Shown: positions 27,061-36,929 of the stretch, one piece after another | How positions within the stretch are numbered: the stretch's first letter is position 1 | How the letters are laid out: every line of letters begins with the position of its first letter | NCBI RefSeq assembly: GCF_003863965.1 | Contig: NZ_RRCN01000001.1 | Location: 4,360,304 to 4,424,303, forward strand | Length of the DNA: 64,000 bases | Direction of reading: 5' to 3' | Origin: Paenibacillus oralis | GTDB taxonomy: Bacteria > Bacillota > Bacilli > Paenibacillales > Paenibacillaceae | Notes under the pieces: model-generated | What the model was told of the DNA's origin: nothing | What the model saw: the letters and a program-made list of their open reading frames with translations, nothing else | Databases searched by the model: none | Position numbers and translations under genes: made by a program

Positions 27061-27214
27061 TTAAATTCCAGGGAGCTCACTCCTCATACCAGCCCATTGT
27101 CCCATTTTTGCTATTGTCTTGTGCATTCATTCACAAGTTAATGTTATAATAGGGGGCGGATGTTTCCTTAACAGGGGAGACGCATGATTTTTGACAAAGG
27201 AGTGCAGCTAGGGA

Positions 27215-27910
27215 ATGAGTAAAGCCAAGGTGCTCATCGCCGACGATGAAGATTATATTCGAAAGCTTGTCAAAAATGTACTTGAAAGCGATAACATGCA
27301 GGTGATTCAAGCGGAAAACGGAAGCGAAGCGCTCAGTATAATCCGGAATCAGACTGTTGATCTGATCATATTGGATATCGTGATGGATGATTACAACGGA
27401 TATGACGTGTTTGGGAAAACCCGGGCCATGGGCATCTATACGCCCATCATCTTTCTTAGCGGCAAAAAGGAAGACACAGATCAGATTATCGGTTTTGGTC
27501 TGGGAGCCGACGCTTATATTACGAAACCCTTCAGTCCGTCGGTGTTTTGCGCACAGGTCAAAAACCATATTAAGCGTTACCGCGAGCTGATCGAATTAAA
27601 GGACGCGTATACGAAGCTGACTCAAGGTCCGTTCCTGTTTAATCTGAAATCCTATACATTTTATAAAAACGGTGCAGAAGTGCCGCTTTCTTCCAAGGAA
27701 GCTCTGCTGATGAAATTTTTCATGGAGAATCCCAATCAAGTATTCAGCAAGGAGCAGCTGTACCAAAACGTTTGGAAGGAAACGGTGATCGACGATAATA
27801 CGATCATGGTCTACATCCGGCATTTGCGAATGAAAATCGAGGATAACCCCGAGAAGCCCAAGCATATACAGACCGTATGGGGTATTGGATACCGTTTCAC
27901 CGTGGATTAA
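27215..27910 (+). CDS. OmpR-family response regulator of the citrate locus
   Basis: A 231-residue regulator with a receiver domain (VLIADDEDYIRKLVKNVL acidic pocket, phospho-acceptor Asp near residue 54 in LIILDIVMDD, conserved Lys in AYITKPF) and a winged-helix Trans_reg_C domain ending in HIQTVWGIGYRFTVD. It heads the citrate-fermentation cluster and is followed by its own terminator. Citrate regulators of the CitB/DpiA type have a different DNA-binding domain, so an OmpR-type partner here is unusual. Its kinase is probably the hybrid sensor at 29512. The start at 27215 is used; AAAGGAG lies 11 bases upstream. Confidence 0.85.
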   Translation: MSKAKVLIADDEDYIRKLVKNVLESDNMQVIQAENGSEALSIIRNQTVDLIILDIVMDDYNGYDVFGKTRAMGIYTPIIFLSGKKEDTDQIIGFGLGADAYITKPFSPSVFCAQVKNHIKRYRELIELKDAYTKLTQGPFLFNLKSYTFYKNGAEVPLSSKEALLMKFFMENPNQVFSKEQLYQNVWKETVIDDNTIMVYIRHLRMKIEDNPEKPKHIQTVWGIGYRFTVD

Positions 27911-27926
27911 GCAGGCTCGAAATACA

Positions 27927-27968
27927 AGCGGTTGGATTGGGATATTTCCCGATCCGGCCGTTTTTTTT
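27927..27968 (+). terminator. Terminator after the response regulator
   Basis: GGATTGGGA / TTCCCGATCC stem followed by GGCCG and TTTTTTTT. It separates the regulator from the transporter, so the two have separate transcripts. Confidence 0.7.
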
Positions 27969-27980
27969 GCATGGTGGGAT

Positions 27981-28018
27981 TCTTAAAATATTTTAAGATT
28001 CAGTCAGAATACTTTAAG
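27981..28018. promoter_or_regulatory. AT-rich palindrome, candidate response-regulator site
   Basis: TCTTAAAATATTTTAAGA (27981-27998) is a perfect 18-bp palindrome. A further half-site ACTTTAAG lies 21 bp on (28011-28018), giving TTTTAAG and CTTTAAG on the same face of the helix. It lies upstream of the citrate transporter and is the best candidate for binding by the regulator at 27215. Confidence 0.45.
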
Positions 28019-28080
28019 TTTTGCTCTTTATGATGAGGATGTGTCTCGAGACAACATCAAATTTGGATCACAACTGGAGA

Positions 28081-28094
28081 TGAAAGCGTTTGTT
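28081..28094 (+). promoter_or_regulatory. cre-like site upstream of the citrate transporter
   Basis: TGAAAGCGTTTGTT fits the CcpA consensus TGWAARCGYTWNCW at all but one position. Catabolite control of citrate uptake is established in other Firmicutes, which supports the call. Confidence 0.45.
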
Positions 28095-28135
28095 TATGAT
28101 TGTGAAAAAATCCCCTATCTAAGAGGAGGAAGAAT

Positions 28136-29467
28136 ATGATCAATAATCCGTTAGAACTGCCTCTGCAGCAGCAACCGGTTTGGAAAAAGATGTTAAGCTA
28201 TCGGATTGGCGGAGTTATACCGGTAGGTGTGTATATTCCGTTTATGCTGGTGGTTTATTTTCTGATTCACGGCGGCCATTTTCCGCAAGATATGCTCGGG
28301 GCTGCATCCATTATGATGCTTTATGGTTTTATTCTAGGCGAAATCGGCAAGCGAATTCCGATCCTTAAGGATCTCGGAGGCGCTCCCATTTTGGCGACAT
28401 TCGTACCGTCCTATATGGTGTATGCCGGACTGATGCCGCAAGCTGCAATTGATACCGTTACCGTTTTCATGGAACAAACCAACTTCCTGTACCTGTACAT
28501 TGCCATCGTCATCTGCGGCAGCATTCTTGGGATGAATCGGGATTTAATGGTGAATGCGATCGTAAAGCTGTTCGTGCCGGTCATTGCCGGTACTCTTCTT
28601 GCTATGGGGGCAGGCATGATTGCAGGCATTGGCCTTGGGCTCGGCGCCTACAAGACATTCTTCTATGTCCTTGTTCCGATTATGGCCGGCGGTGTTGGGG
28701 AAGGTGCGATTCCGCTGTCCATTGGCTATAGCCAAATTCTAGGCACGACACAGGAAGAAAATTTCGCAGCCGTTCTACCGGCAGTGATGTTGGGCAGCTT
28801 ATGCGCGATTATTTTATCGGGGTTGCTGAACAAATTGGGCCAGAAGAAACCGGAGCTGTCAGGGAACGGCACATTGCTTAAGTCAGGAGACAGCGATGTA
28901 TTAAAGTATGCGGAAGACAAGGACAAAAAACCGATCAACCTGAACCAAATGGCAACAGGCGCCGTAATGGCCATCGGTTTTTTCATGCTTGGGACCTTGG
29001 CGGCTGAAGCGGTTGGACTGCCTGGCGTAATCGTTATGCTATTCGCGGCTGTTATTGTGAAGTACTTCAATCTTCTGCCTAAGCAGCTTCAAGACGGGGC
29101 CCAAATGATGCAGCGTTTTTTCGTCGTCGCTGTAACTTACCCGCTGCTGCTTGGTATGGGCGTAGCTAAAACACCATGGGAAAGCCTAATTTCCGTATTG
29201 AGTCCCGCTTATTTGATTACAATTGCCGTAACCGTCATCACCATGGTTGCAACCGGCTATTTTGTAGGAAAGTGGATGAATATGTACCCGGTTGAAGCGG
29301 CGATTATTACCGGAACCCGCTGCAGCCAGGGAGGAACGGGCGATGTGGCGATTCTGACCGCTTGCGACCGGCTGCAGCTGATGCCCTTCGCACAAGTGTG
29401 CACCCGTCTGGGCGGTGCGGCTACCGTAACAGCAGCTATCTTCCTGCTTCGCTGGCTGACGCTCTGA
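28136..29467 (+). CDS. citS: 2-hydroxycarboxylate (citrate/malate) transporter, CitS family
   Basis: A 443-residue membrane protein of the 2HCT family. Both re-entrant loop signatures are present: GGVGEGAIPLSIGYS (about residues 185-199) and GTRCSQGGTGDVAILTACDR followed by LMPFAQVCTRLGGA, with the arginine that binds the carboxylate. About eleven helices are predicted. Start ATG 28136 after AAGAGGAGGAAG. It would import citrate with Na+ or H+, or exchange it for a fermentation product. The family also includes malate carriers, but the citrate lyase genes downstream favour citrate. Confidence 0.88.
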   Translation: MINNPLELPLQQQPVWKKMLSYRIGGVIPVGVYIPFMLVVYFLIHGGHFPQDMLGAASIMMLYGFILGEIGKRIPILKDLGGAPILATFVPSYMVYAGLMPQAAIDTVTVFMEQTNFLYLYIAIVICGSILGMNRDLMVNAIVKLFVPVIAGTLLAMGAGMIAGIGLGLGAYKTFFYVLVPIMAGGVGEGAIPLSIGYSQILGTTQEENFAAVLPAVMLGSLCAIILSGLLNKLGQKKPELSGNGTLLKSGDSDVLKYAEDKDKKPINLNQMATGAVMAIGFFMLGTLAAEAVGLPGVIVMLFAAVIVKYFNLLPKQLQDGAQMMQRFFVVAVTYPLLLGMGVAKTPWESLISVLSPAYLITIAVTVITMVATGYFVGKWMNMYPVEAAIITGTRCSQGGTGDVAILTACDRLQLMPFAQVCTRLGGAATVTAAIFLLRWLTL

Positions 29468-29511
29468 GCAATTTTACCGTTTATGGAACAGCCCGGAGGG
29501 AATGAGCCTGC

Positions 29512-31758
29512 ATGCATTTCAACATGAGAAAGCTGCTGAAACGAAAAAGTGTGCTGTATAACTTAGTATTATTTGCGCTTCCGTTCATCGTTCTTATCCT
29601 CGTCCGGATGGCTTATTCGGTTTATATGGACAGCGAACGGACGGTGATCCGCCAGCAAGAGGAACAACTGTTGACCATAGCCAAATTGACAAGCAAAAAT
29701 CTGGAGGCTTCCTTTGAGGAACAAATCCGCAATCTCGGAATTGTGGCGGGAAACCGCAGCGTCGCTTCCGGTTTGGCGGACGGTGACTCCGGGCCTGTAG
29801 AGCAAGCGATAGAAGCCTATTACAAGGCTAAGAAAGAAAGGGTTAACAGCATTAGTGTGATCAACAAAACGGGAAGCATAGTGAACACCTATCCCCAAAT
29901 GAATGATGCCGAAGCCCAAAAAATTTATGACCTGGTCAAAGAGGATATACAGCGGGTCATGAAGGAAAAGAGACCTTTGATTGGGGATGCGAAGCTTGAA
30001 CAGCCGGGATCGTACGTCTTGCCTATTATTCACCCGGTATTTCTGGACAATGAATATGAAGGCATGCTGATCAGCAGCGTGGATCTGAACGCATTATATG
30101 AACAGCTCGTCAAACCCGTCAAGGTTGGGATGAAAGGTTATATTCATGTAAAGAACGCTCAGGGGATTTATCTTATGAACCCGAAACAGGACAATATCGG
30201 GAAGTCCGTTGAGACCTTGAAGAGGATCTATCCAAACCTGGATTACAAGGATCTCGACAGGCTGATAGATATGCAGTTGAGCCGGGAGGAAGGGTCCGCG
30301 GAATACAATTCATACTGGTGGATGGACAAAGATTTCAAAAAAACAAAGAAATTCGAATCTTTTTCCAGGGTCCGTTTTAATGAGTTCTTTTGGGTCGTTA
30401 CCGCCGTTATGGATTATGAAGAGGTTAAAGGCCCGATCGCTCAAAGCAGGATTAGGCTCCTCGAGATTTTTGCCATGATTCTGCTGATCCTTTCCTGTGC
30501 TTTCTTCATTATTATGAAGACTCAGCGAAAAAAAGCCGCACTGGAAGTGGAAACCAAATATTTGCGGAAGCTGAATTCCACCAACGAGGAATTAAGGAAG
30601 AAAGATATGCAGCTGCTGCATTCCCAGAAGCTTCAGGAACTCGGCATGCTCACCGGGGGGATTGCCCATAATTTCAACAACCTGTTGACTCCGATTCAGG
30701 GGTATTCGGAAATCATTTTGCACAAGCTTGACCCCAAGGATGAGATTCATGAGTATGTGAACGAGATCTACGAAGCTTCCGAGAAGGGGAGGAGCATCAT
30801 TGAGCAGATTCTCGTCTTCAGCCGTTCCGACAGCGGCAAAGGCAAGCATGCAGCCGTAAATTTAGAAGAGCTTATTGCTGAAACCCTAAACCTGGTGAAG
30901 CCGATTATTTCCCCGAATATCAAGGTGATTTTCGAAAAGAAGGGCGGCTCATCGGCGATTCTGGCCAATAAAGTACAGGTTCAGCAGGTAATTATGAATC
31001 TGTGCAACAATGCCTGTCATGCCATGAAATATAACGGCGGAGTATTGAATGTCACGCTGGAGAATGTGCCCGTACAGGAACTTGGGAAAATTCAGAACGA
31101 AGCAATTGATACGTCTGCCGACTATGTGAAATTTTCGGTTTCCGATACGGGGCACGGGATGAGCAAGGACACCATGTCTCGAATCTTCGGCCCGTTCTTT
31201 ACGACAAAGGTTGCAGGCGAAGGCACGGGGCTGGGACTGTTCATCGTTTACGGTATCATCAAGAATCACAACGGCTTTATTACCGTGGATAGTGAAGTAG
31301 GAAAAGGAAGCTCCTTTACGGTGTACCTCCCTGAGTCACGGTCGCAGATTTCCGGCCGGCAATCGGATCTGCCGCCCGTTACTGTGGAGCCTAAAAGCAT
31401 TCTGTTGATCGATGACGACAGGAAAGTATTGAAGGCCATGAGAAGAAGCCTGGAGTCGATGGGCTATAAGGTGATCCCGGAGCAAGACAGTATAGAAGGG
31501 CTGAAAATTTTCGAGCAGAACCCATCCCGGTTTGACATTGTCATTACCGACCAGGCCATGCCTTGCATGAAAGGTCTGGAGCTTGCGGAACGGATGAAGG
31601 CGCTGCATCCCCGCATCAAGATCATCCTGGTGACGGGATTAGTCGAAGACAAGGTTACCCGGTACAAAGAACGTCTGATCATAGACGATTATATGTGCAA
31701 ACCGGTTACGGGCTCGGGATTGGCAAGGGTGATCAGTGACATCTTCCAGTCCTGGTAA
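29512..31758 (+). CDS. Hybrid sensor histidine kinase with Cache sensor and C-terminal receiver
   Basis: A 748-residue membrane kinase. It has a helix at LYNLVLFALPFIVLILVRMA, an extracellular Cache-like sensor (about 35-310), a second helix (IFAMILLILSCAFFIIM), a HisKA domain with LGMLTGGIAHNFNNLLTPIQ (His near residue 386), an ATPase domain (IMNLCNNACHAM; DTGHGMS; GEGTGLGLFIVYGI) and a receiver domain (SILLIDDDRKVL; Asp near 680 in VITDQAMP; CKPVTG). There is no Hpt domain. Placed between transporter and citrate lyase genes it probably senses external citrate, but it is not a CitA/DcuS-type kinase. The start at 29512 gives a short N-terminal cytoplasmic segment. Confidence 0.85.
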   Translation: MHFNMRKLLKRKSVLYNLVLFALPFIVLILVRMAYSVYMDSERTVIRQQEEQLLTIAKLTSKNLEASFEEQIRNLGIVAGNRSVASGLADGDSGPVEQAIEAYYKAKKERVNSISVINKTGSIVNTYPQMNDAEAQKIYDLVKEDIQRVMKEKRPLIGDAKLEQPGSYVLPIIHPVFLDNEYEGMLISSVDLNALYEQLVKPVKVGMKGYIHVKNAQGIYLMNPKQDNIGKSVETLKRIYPNLDYKDLDRLIDMQLSREEGSAEYNSYWWMDKDFKKTKKFESFSRVRFNEFFWVVTAVMDYEEVKGPIAQSRIRLLEIFAMILLILSCAFFIIMKTQRKKAALEVETKYLRKLNSTNEELRKKDMQLLHSQKLQELGMLTGGIAHNFNNLLTPIQGYSEIILHKLDPKDEIHEYVNEIYEASEKGRSIIEQILVFSRSDSGKGKHAAVNLEELIAETLNLVKPIISPNIKVIFEKKGGSSAILANKVQVQQVIMNLCNNACHAMKYNGGVLNVTLENVPVQELGKIQNEAIDTSADYVKFSVSDTGHGMSKDTMSRIFGPFFTTKVAGEGTGLGLFIVYGIIKNHNGFITVDSEVGKGSSFTVYLPESRSQISGRQSDLPPVTVEPKSILLIDDDRKVLKAMRRSLESMGYKVIPEQDSIEGLKIFEQNPSRFDIVITDQAMPCMKGLELAERMKALHPRIKIILVTGLVEDKVTRYKERLIIDDYMCKPVTGSGLARVISDIFQSW

Positions 31759-31800
31759 ACCGGCATTACAACCGGCACATCATCAAAAGAGGTGTTTCAT

Positions 31801-32094
31801 GTGAAGATCAAACAGGCGGCCATTGCAGGCACGCTGGAATCAAGCGACATATCCATTGCCGTTGAAGATAATGAAGGCAGAGGGATCGAGATCGAGCTTG
31901 TCAGCACGGTTGAAAACCAGTTTGGCGGTCAAATTCGTAAAGTAATCCGGGAAACGCTGGAAGGATTGGGAGTCAAGGACGTGTTGGTGCGGGCCAATGA
32001 CAAAGGCGCTCTGGATTGCACCATTCAAGCAAGAGTCAAGACGGCGGTAGGCCGTGCGGTTGATGAGGACCTCCGTCCATGGGGGGAGAAATAA
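31801..32094 (+). CDS. citD: Citrate lyase acyl carrier protein (gamma subunit)
   Basis: A 97-residue CitD. The N-terminus MKIKQAAIAGTLESSDI carries the conserved Ser in ESSD (residue 14 or so) that receives the phosphoribosyl-dephospho-CoA prosthetic group. The start is taken as GTG at 31801 behind AAAAGAGGTG; the first codon of the longer frame (31792) is not supported by family length. The stop abuts the citE start (TAAATG). Confidence 0.92.
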   Translation: MKIKQAAIAGTLESSDISIAVEDNEGRGIEIELVSTVENQFGGQIRKVIRETLEGLGVKDVLVRANDKGALDCTIQARVKTAVGRAVDEDLRPWGEK

Positions 32095-32967
32095 ATGGGC
32101 AGACTTAGAAGAACGATGCTTTATGTACCCGGCAATAACCCTGGAATGATCAGGGATGCTCATATTTACGGCGCTGATTCCATTATGATCGACCTGGAGG
32201 ATTCGGTTTCGCTGAATGAGAAGGACGCCGCACGTCTTATCGTCTATCATGCCTTGAAGACATTGGATTTCGGCGGCACCGAGATCCTGGTAAGAGTCAA
32301 CCCGCTTAATACCCCCTACGGGAGAGATGATTTCGAAGCCATCGTAAGAGCCAAGCCGGATGCAATCCGGCTGCCCAAAACCGAAACGCCCGCAGATGTG
32401 GTCGAAGCGGATGAACTGATATCCGAAATTGAGACAAAGATCGGTTTGCCCCGCGGCACCATCAAACTGTTTGCGGCCATCGAAAGCGCCAAGGGCGCCT
32501 TGAACGCCGAGCGGATTGCAACGGCGAGCAGCCGTTTGATCGGGATAGCGATCGGCGCGGAAGATTTCGTGACGGATTTGAAGACAACCCGTTCCCTGGA
32601 GGGAATCGAACTGCTTACGGCCCGCAGTTTCGTCTTATTCGCCGCCAGGGCAGCTGGGATAGCCGCGGTCGATACCGTATTTTCCAATGTGAAGGATGAT
32701 GAAGGATTCGCGGGCGAAGTGAAGCTGATCAAGCAGCTTGGTTTTGACGGGAAATCGATCATCAATCCGCGCCAGATCGAAATTGTCCATCGGATCTATG
32801 CGCCAACGGAAGATGAAATAGAGAAAGCGCAGCATGTTATTGAAGCTATAGAAGAAGCGGAAGCCAACGGTTCCGGTGTCATCAGCCTGAACGGGAAGAT
32901 GATTGACAAACCGGTCGTGGAACGGGCCCGCAGGGTGCTGGATCTTGCGGCTGCCGTTAAAATATAA
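32095..32967 (+). CDS. citE: Citrate lyase beta subunit (citryl-ACP lyase)
   Basis: A 290-residue CitE/HpcH-type TIM barrel: LYVPGNNPGMIRDAHIYGAD, IMIDLEDSVSLNEKDAAR with the metal-binding acidic residues, RVNPLNTPYGRDD, AAIESAKGALNAERIA and AIGAEDFVTDL. It cleaves citryl-ACP to acetyl-ACP and oxaloacetate. It starts directly at the citD stop and is followed by citF after a 19-base gap, in the standard order citDEF. Confidence 0.93.
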   Translation: MGRLRRTMLYVPGNNPGMIRDAHIYGADSIMIDLEDSVSLNEKDAARLIVYHALKTLDFGGTEILVRVNPLNTPYGRDDFEAIVRAKPDAIRLPKTETPADVVEADELISEIETKIGLPRGTIKLFAAIESAKGALNAERIATASSRLIGIAIGAEDFVTDLKTTRSLEGIELLTARSFVLFAARAAGIAAVDTVFSNVKDDEGFAGEVKLIKQLGFDGKSIINPRQIEIVHRIYAPTEDEIEKAQHVIEAIEEAEANGSGVISLNGKMIDKPVVERARRVLDLAAAVKI

Positions 32968-32986
32968 GCGAAAAAAGGTGAATGGT

Positions 32987-34537
32987 ATGTTTAACGAGGC
33001 GGGAAGAGAAATTCCATCGTTTATTGACGGGATCGGACCGCTTGTCCCCTATCATAAGAAAGCGGCCAACGGCCAGTATAAGAATACGGAAAGATTGAAG
33101 GACCGCCAGCATAACCCGTCCAGGGACAAAGTCATGGGCTCGATCGAACAGGTCATTGAAGCGACCGGCTTAAAGGATGGGATGACAATATCCTTCCACC
33201 ATCATTTTCGGAACGGGGATTATATCGTCAATATGGTTATGGATGTTATCGCCAAAATGAGAATTCGCGATCTTACGATTGCGGCCAGTTCCCTCACCGA
33301 CATCCATGCCCCTCTGGTAAAGCATATCCAAAGCGGTGTTGTCCGCAGAATTGAAACAAGCGGACTGAGAGGCGAGCTTGCCCATGCTTATTCCCGCGGG
33401 ATGTTTGACATTCCCGTTATGATCAACTCCCATGGAGGGCGGGCGCGTGCTATCGCATCGGGAGAATGTCCGATTGACGTCGCCTTCCTGGGTGTGCCTT
33501 CCTGCGATCCTTACGGAAACGCCAACGGCTATTCCCGAGGAAACGATGCGGCCTCCGCTTGCGGTTCGCTCGGTTATGCCAAAGTAGACGCCCAGCATGC
33601 GAATAATGTCGTTCTCATTACTGACAATCTTGTTAGTTACCCGAATGTGCCCTTTGGTATACCCGAGTCTCAGGTGGATTATGTGGTTGTGGTGGATTGT
33701 ATCGGCGATCCCAAGGGAATTGTATCGGGCGCAACCCGGTACACCAGCAATCCGAAGGAACTGCTGATCGCAAGGCATGCCGCCGACGTGATCGGCGCTT
33801 CCGGCTATTTTTACGACGGCTTCTCGATGCAAACCGGATCCGGAGGAGCATCTTTGGCTACTACGCGGTTCTTGCGGGAAAAGATGCTCGCCGCTAACGT
33901 CAAGGCCAGCTTCGCTCTCGGCGGAATTACCCAGCAAATCGTCGATCTCCATGAAGAAGGGTTGATCCACAGGCTGCTGGATGTCCAGAGCTTTGACCTG
34001 AGGGCGGTGGAATCTTTAAAGAACAACAGGTTCCACCACCAAATCGACGCCGAATATTATGCGAGCCCTGATAACGCGGGATGTGCGGCCCACCAGTTGG
34101 ATGTGGTTGTATTAAGCGCCCTTGAGATTGATTTGGAGTTTAATGTGAATGTTATCACAGGCTCCGACGGAATGATTCGGGGAGCATCCGGGGGCCACTG
34201 CGATACAGCGGCGGGAGCAGCCGTATCCATTATTGTCGCGCCGCTCCTCCGTGGCCGCATGCCATCGATTCTGGACAAGGTCAATACGATCATAACGCCG
34301 GGGCATACGGTGGATGTTCTGGTAACAGACCAAGGCATTGCGGTCAATCCGCTGCGGCAAGATTTGCTGAATAATCTGCAGTCGGCCAAACTCCCGGTTG
34401 TGTCTATCGAAGAGCTAAAGGAAAAGGCAACCCGGGTCGTTGGCTATCCTGAGCCGATCAAATGGGAGGATAAGGTCGTAGGCGTAGTCAAATACAGAGA
34501 CGGGTCGGTCATTGATGTTATCCGTCAGGTCAAGTAG
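32987..34537 (+). CDS. citF: Citrate lyase alpha subunit (citrate:acetyl-ACP transferase)
   Basis: A 516-residue CitF of normal length. Family blocks: TISFHHHFRNGDYIVNMVMD, INSHGGRARAIASGECPIDV, GVPSCDPYGNANGYSRGNDA, GASGYFYDGFSMQTGSGGAS and VITGSDGMIRGASGGHCDTA. It transfers the acyl carrier between acetate and citrate. Start ATG 32987 follows AAAAAAGGTG. The longer frame from 32903 overlaps citE without a ribosome site and was not used. Confidence 0.93.
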   Translation: MFNEAGREIPSFIDGIGPLVPYHKKAANGQYKNTERLKDRQHNPSRDKVMGSIEQVIEATGLKDGMTISFHHHFRNGDYIVNMVMDVIAKMRIRDLTIAASSLTDIHAPLVKHIQSGVVRRIETSGLRGELAHAYSRGMFDIPVMINSHGGRARAIASGECPIDVAFLGVPSCDPYGNANGYSRGNDAASACGSLGYAKVDAQHANNVVLITDNLVSYPNVPFGIPESQVDYVVVVDCIGDPKGIVSGATRYTSNPKELLIARHAADVIGASGYFYDGFSMQTGSGGASLATTRFLREKMLAANVKASFALGGITQQIVDLHEEGLIHRLLDVQSFDLRAVESLKNNRFHHQIDAEYYASPDNAGCAAHQLDVVVLSALEIDLEFNVNVITGSDGMIRGASGGHCDTAAGAAVSIIVAPLLRGRMPSILDKVNTIITPGHTVDVLVTDQGIAVNPLRQDLLNNLQSAKLPVVSIEELKEKATRVVGYPEPIKWEDKVVGVVKYRDGSVIDVIRQVK

Positions 34538-34602
34538 GGAACGATAAGAGCCGAACGGATTTGGATCTATCAATTACATGTTCATGCTGGAGGTTGGGAC
34601 AA

Positions 34603-35775
34603 ATGGGCATAAGGGAAGAGGCATTGCAGGCCCACAGGGCGAGAAACGGCAAGCTGCAAATTGCAACGAAAATGCCGCTTAATAACAAGCACGATTTGGC
34701 GTTGGCGTATACGCCGGGGGTAGCGGAACCCTGCAAAGAAATAGCCAAAGACAAAGAAAAGGCCTATGAATACACGATTAAAGGCAGCACCGTCGCCATT
34801 CTAACGAACGGGACGGCCGTTTTGGGGCTTGGCAATATCGGCCCCGAAGGGGGATTGCCCGTTATAGAAGGCAAAGCGCTGCTGCTTAAGGAGTTTGCCA
34901 ACGTGGACGCGTTCCCGATCTGTATCGACAGCCTTGATCCCGATGAAATTGTAAGAACCGTTCAAGTCATCGCACCCGGTTTCGGAGGTATTCATCTGGA
35001 GGATATTAAAGCGCCAGAATGCTTCTACATCGAGGATAGGCTGAAGGAAACGCTGAATATTCCCGTATACCATGACGACCAGCACGGGACGGCCGTTGCG
35101 GTGCTCGCGGGTCTGTACAACGCCATGAAGATTGTTGATAAAGCTTTGGACAGCATACGCATCGTGATCAACGGGGCGGGCGCGTCGGGTATTGCTATCG
35201 CGAAATTGCTGCTTTCGGCGGGGGCGAAGCATATTGTGTTGTGCGATATCAACGGCGCAATTTCGGAAAACGCCGGCTCCATGAACAAGGCCCAGGAAAG
35301 CATCGCGAAAGTCACGAACAGAGATTTCGAGGCCGGAAATCTTGAAGAAATTATTAAAGGCAAGGATGTATTCATCGGGGTGTCGGTTGAAGGGGTGCTG
35401 ACGAAGGAAATGGTGCAAACGATGAATCCGGACAGCATCGTCTTCGCCCTTGCCAATCCGGTGCCGGAAATTATGCCGGAGGATGCTTATCAAGGCGGAG
35501 CAAGAATCGTGGCGACAGGCAGATCCGATTTTCCCAATCAAATCAATAATCTCCTGGTATTCCCGGGTATTTTTAGAGGCGTTTTGGACGCAAGAGCCCG
35601 AGATATCACGGACGAGATGAAGCTTGCCGCGGCTCAAAGCATTGCGGAACTGGTGAAGGATGAGGAACGGAATGAACATTACATCGTTCCGGACGCCTTC
35701 GACAAGAGCGTGAGCCGTGCCGTCAGCGAAGCGGTGATCCGAATCGCCCGGGCGGCGGGAGCCGCAAGGAAATAA
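34603..35775 (+). CDS. Malic-enzyme-family protein, probable soluble oxaloacetate decarboxylase
   Basis: A 390-residue NAD-malic enzyme homologue: [20 protein letters not shown] with the Tyr general acid, [40 protein letters not shown] for metal binding, [20 protein letters not shown], and a nucleotide-binding loop [19 protein letters not shown]. Start ATG 34603 after GGAGGTTGGG. In lactic acid bacteria a homologue (CitM) placed among citrate lyase genes acts as soluble oxaloacetate decarboxylase. No Na+-pump decarboxylase (OadABG) genes are in the window, which supports that role here; ordinary malic enzyme activity is the alternative. Confidence 0.88.
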   Translation: MGIREEALQAHRARNGKLQIATKMPLNNKHDLALAYTPGVAEPCKEIAKDKEKAYEYTIKGSTVAILTNGTAVLGLGNIGPEGGLPVIEGKALLLKEFANVDAFPICIDSLDPDEIVRTVQVIAPGFGGIHLEDIKAPECFYIEDRLKETLNIPVYHDDQHGTAVAVLAGLYNAMKIVDKALDSIRIVINGAGASGIAIAKLLLSAGAKHIVLCDINGAISENAGSMNKAQESIAKVTNRDFEAGNLEEIIKGKDVFIGVSVEGVLTKEMVQTMNPDSIVFALANPVPEIMPEDAYQGGARIVATGRSDFPNQINNLLVFPGIFRGVLDARARDITDEMKLAAAQSIAELVKDEERNEHYIVPDAFDKSVSRAVSEAVIRIARAAGAARK

Positions 35776-35867
35776 TTCAAGAAGCAAGCTCAAAAATGAA
35801 TCCGGGCGCGTATCCGTTCCGATCTGAAGGAGGCGGGACGCGCCTATCATGTTTGGGGAGAGGCAGC

Positions 35868-36929
35868 ATGTGGATGTTGGAAATGGAGGAGCAGGTTCTT
35901 AAGCTGGAATCCGACAGGGATAAGGACAGACTGATTGCTTTTTTGAAGTCCCGGGGTCTTACACTGGATAAAGACATCCAGCACTCCGTGGCGATTGAAG
36001 AGGAGGGACGTATTGTCGCAACGGGGGCCTTTTCGGGAAGAGTGCTGAAATGCATCGCTGTAGACGAAGCGTATGCAGGCAGGGGATTGTCCGCCCGTGT
36101 TATGAACCACTTGATCCGTGAGCAGTACAGAAGAGGCAGAACCCGTCTCTTTATCTTTTCGAAACCCAAAAACAAGATGATCTTTTCTGAACTCGGCTTT
36201 CACATCGTTGTGGAGACGCCTTCCGCTGTTCTATTGGAGAACCGGAAGGATGGCTTAAGCCGGTATCTGGATGAAATCGGGAGGAAGTCCGGGGACGGGG
36301 AGGAGGTTGTTGGGGAAGGGGGCGATACTGTAGGCGCGGTGATTGTCAACGGCAATCCTTTTACGCTGGGGCACCGGTATTTGATCGAATACGCCGCCGC
36401 GAGGGTACAAAAGCTTCACGTATTCGTGGTATGGGAAGACCGGTCTGTGTTTCCGCAAGAGATCAGATACAGGCTGATCGGGGAGGGTGTCAAGCATTTA
36501 TCCAACGTGGTGCTTCACCAAGGTCGGGACTATATCATATCCGACGCGACCTTCCCGTCTTACTTCCTCAAGAAAGATGAGGATGCGGCCGAGGTCCATG
36601 CCGAGCTGGATCTGACCCTGTTCTCCCGGCATATCGCGCCCCATCTGCATATCACCAAGCGGTTTGTCGGAAAGGAACCCTCCTGTAAGGTAACCCGAAC
36701 CTATAACAGGACCATGAAAAAGCTGCTTCCTGCATGGGGGATCGATGTGGAGGAAATACCCCGGATTTGCAGCGGCCAAGAAGCGATAAGCGCGTCACGG
36801 GTGCGGGAGCTGATCCGAAAGGATGATATGAACGCGGTGAAAGAGCTTGTTCCGGAAACCACTTACCGGTTCCTGCAGTCACCCGAGGCCGGTGAGGTCA
36901 TCCGTTGCATACGGGGAGGATTGCGATGA
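35868..36929 (+). CDS. citC: [Citrate (pro-3S)-lyase] ligase
   Basis: A 353-residue CitC. The N-terminal third is GNAT-like (IAVDEAYAGRGLSARVMNHL), followed by a nucleotidylyltransferase domain with NGNPFTLGHRYLIEYAAAR (HxGH-type motif) and the C-terminal SASRVRELI block. It acetylates the thiol of the citrate lyase prosthetic group with ATP and acetate, switching the enzyme on. Start ATG 35868 behind GGGGAGAGGCAGC is preferred to an in-frame codon at 35796 which lacks a ribosome site and exceeds family length. Confidence 0.92.
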   Translation: MWMLEMEEQVLKLESDRDKDRLIAFLKSRGLTLDKDIQHSVAIEEEGRIVATGAFSGRVLKCIAVDEAYAGRGLSARVMNHLIREQYRRGRTRLFIFSKPKNKMIFSELGFHIVVETPSAVLLENRKDGLSRYLDEIGRKSGDGEEVVGEGGDTVGAVIVNGNPFTLGHRYLIEYAAARVQKLHVFVVWEDRSVFPQEIRYRLIGEGVKHLSNVVLHQGRDYIISDATFPSYFLKKDEDAAEVHAELDLTLFSRHIAPHLHITKRFVGKEPSCKVTRTYNRTMKKLLPAWGIDVEEIPRICSGQEAISASRVRELIRKDDMNAVKELVPETTYRFLQSPEAGEVIRCIRGGLR

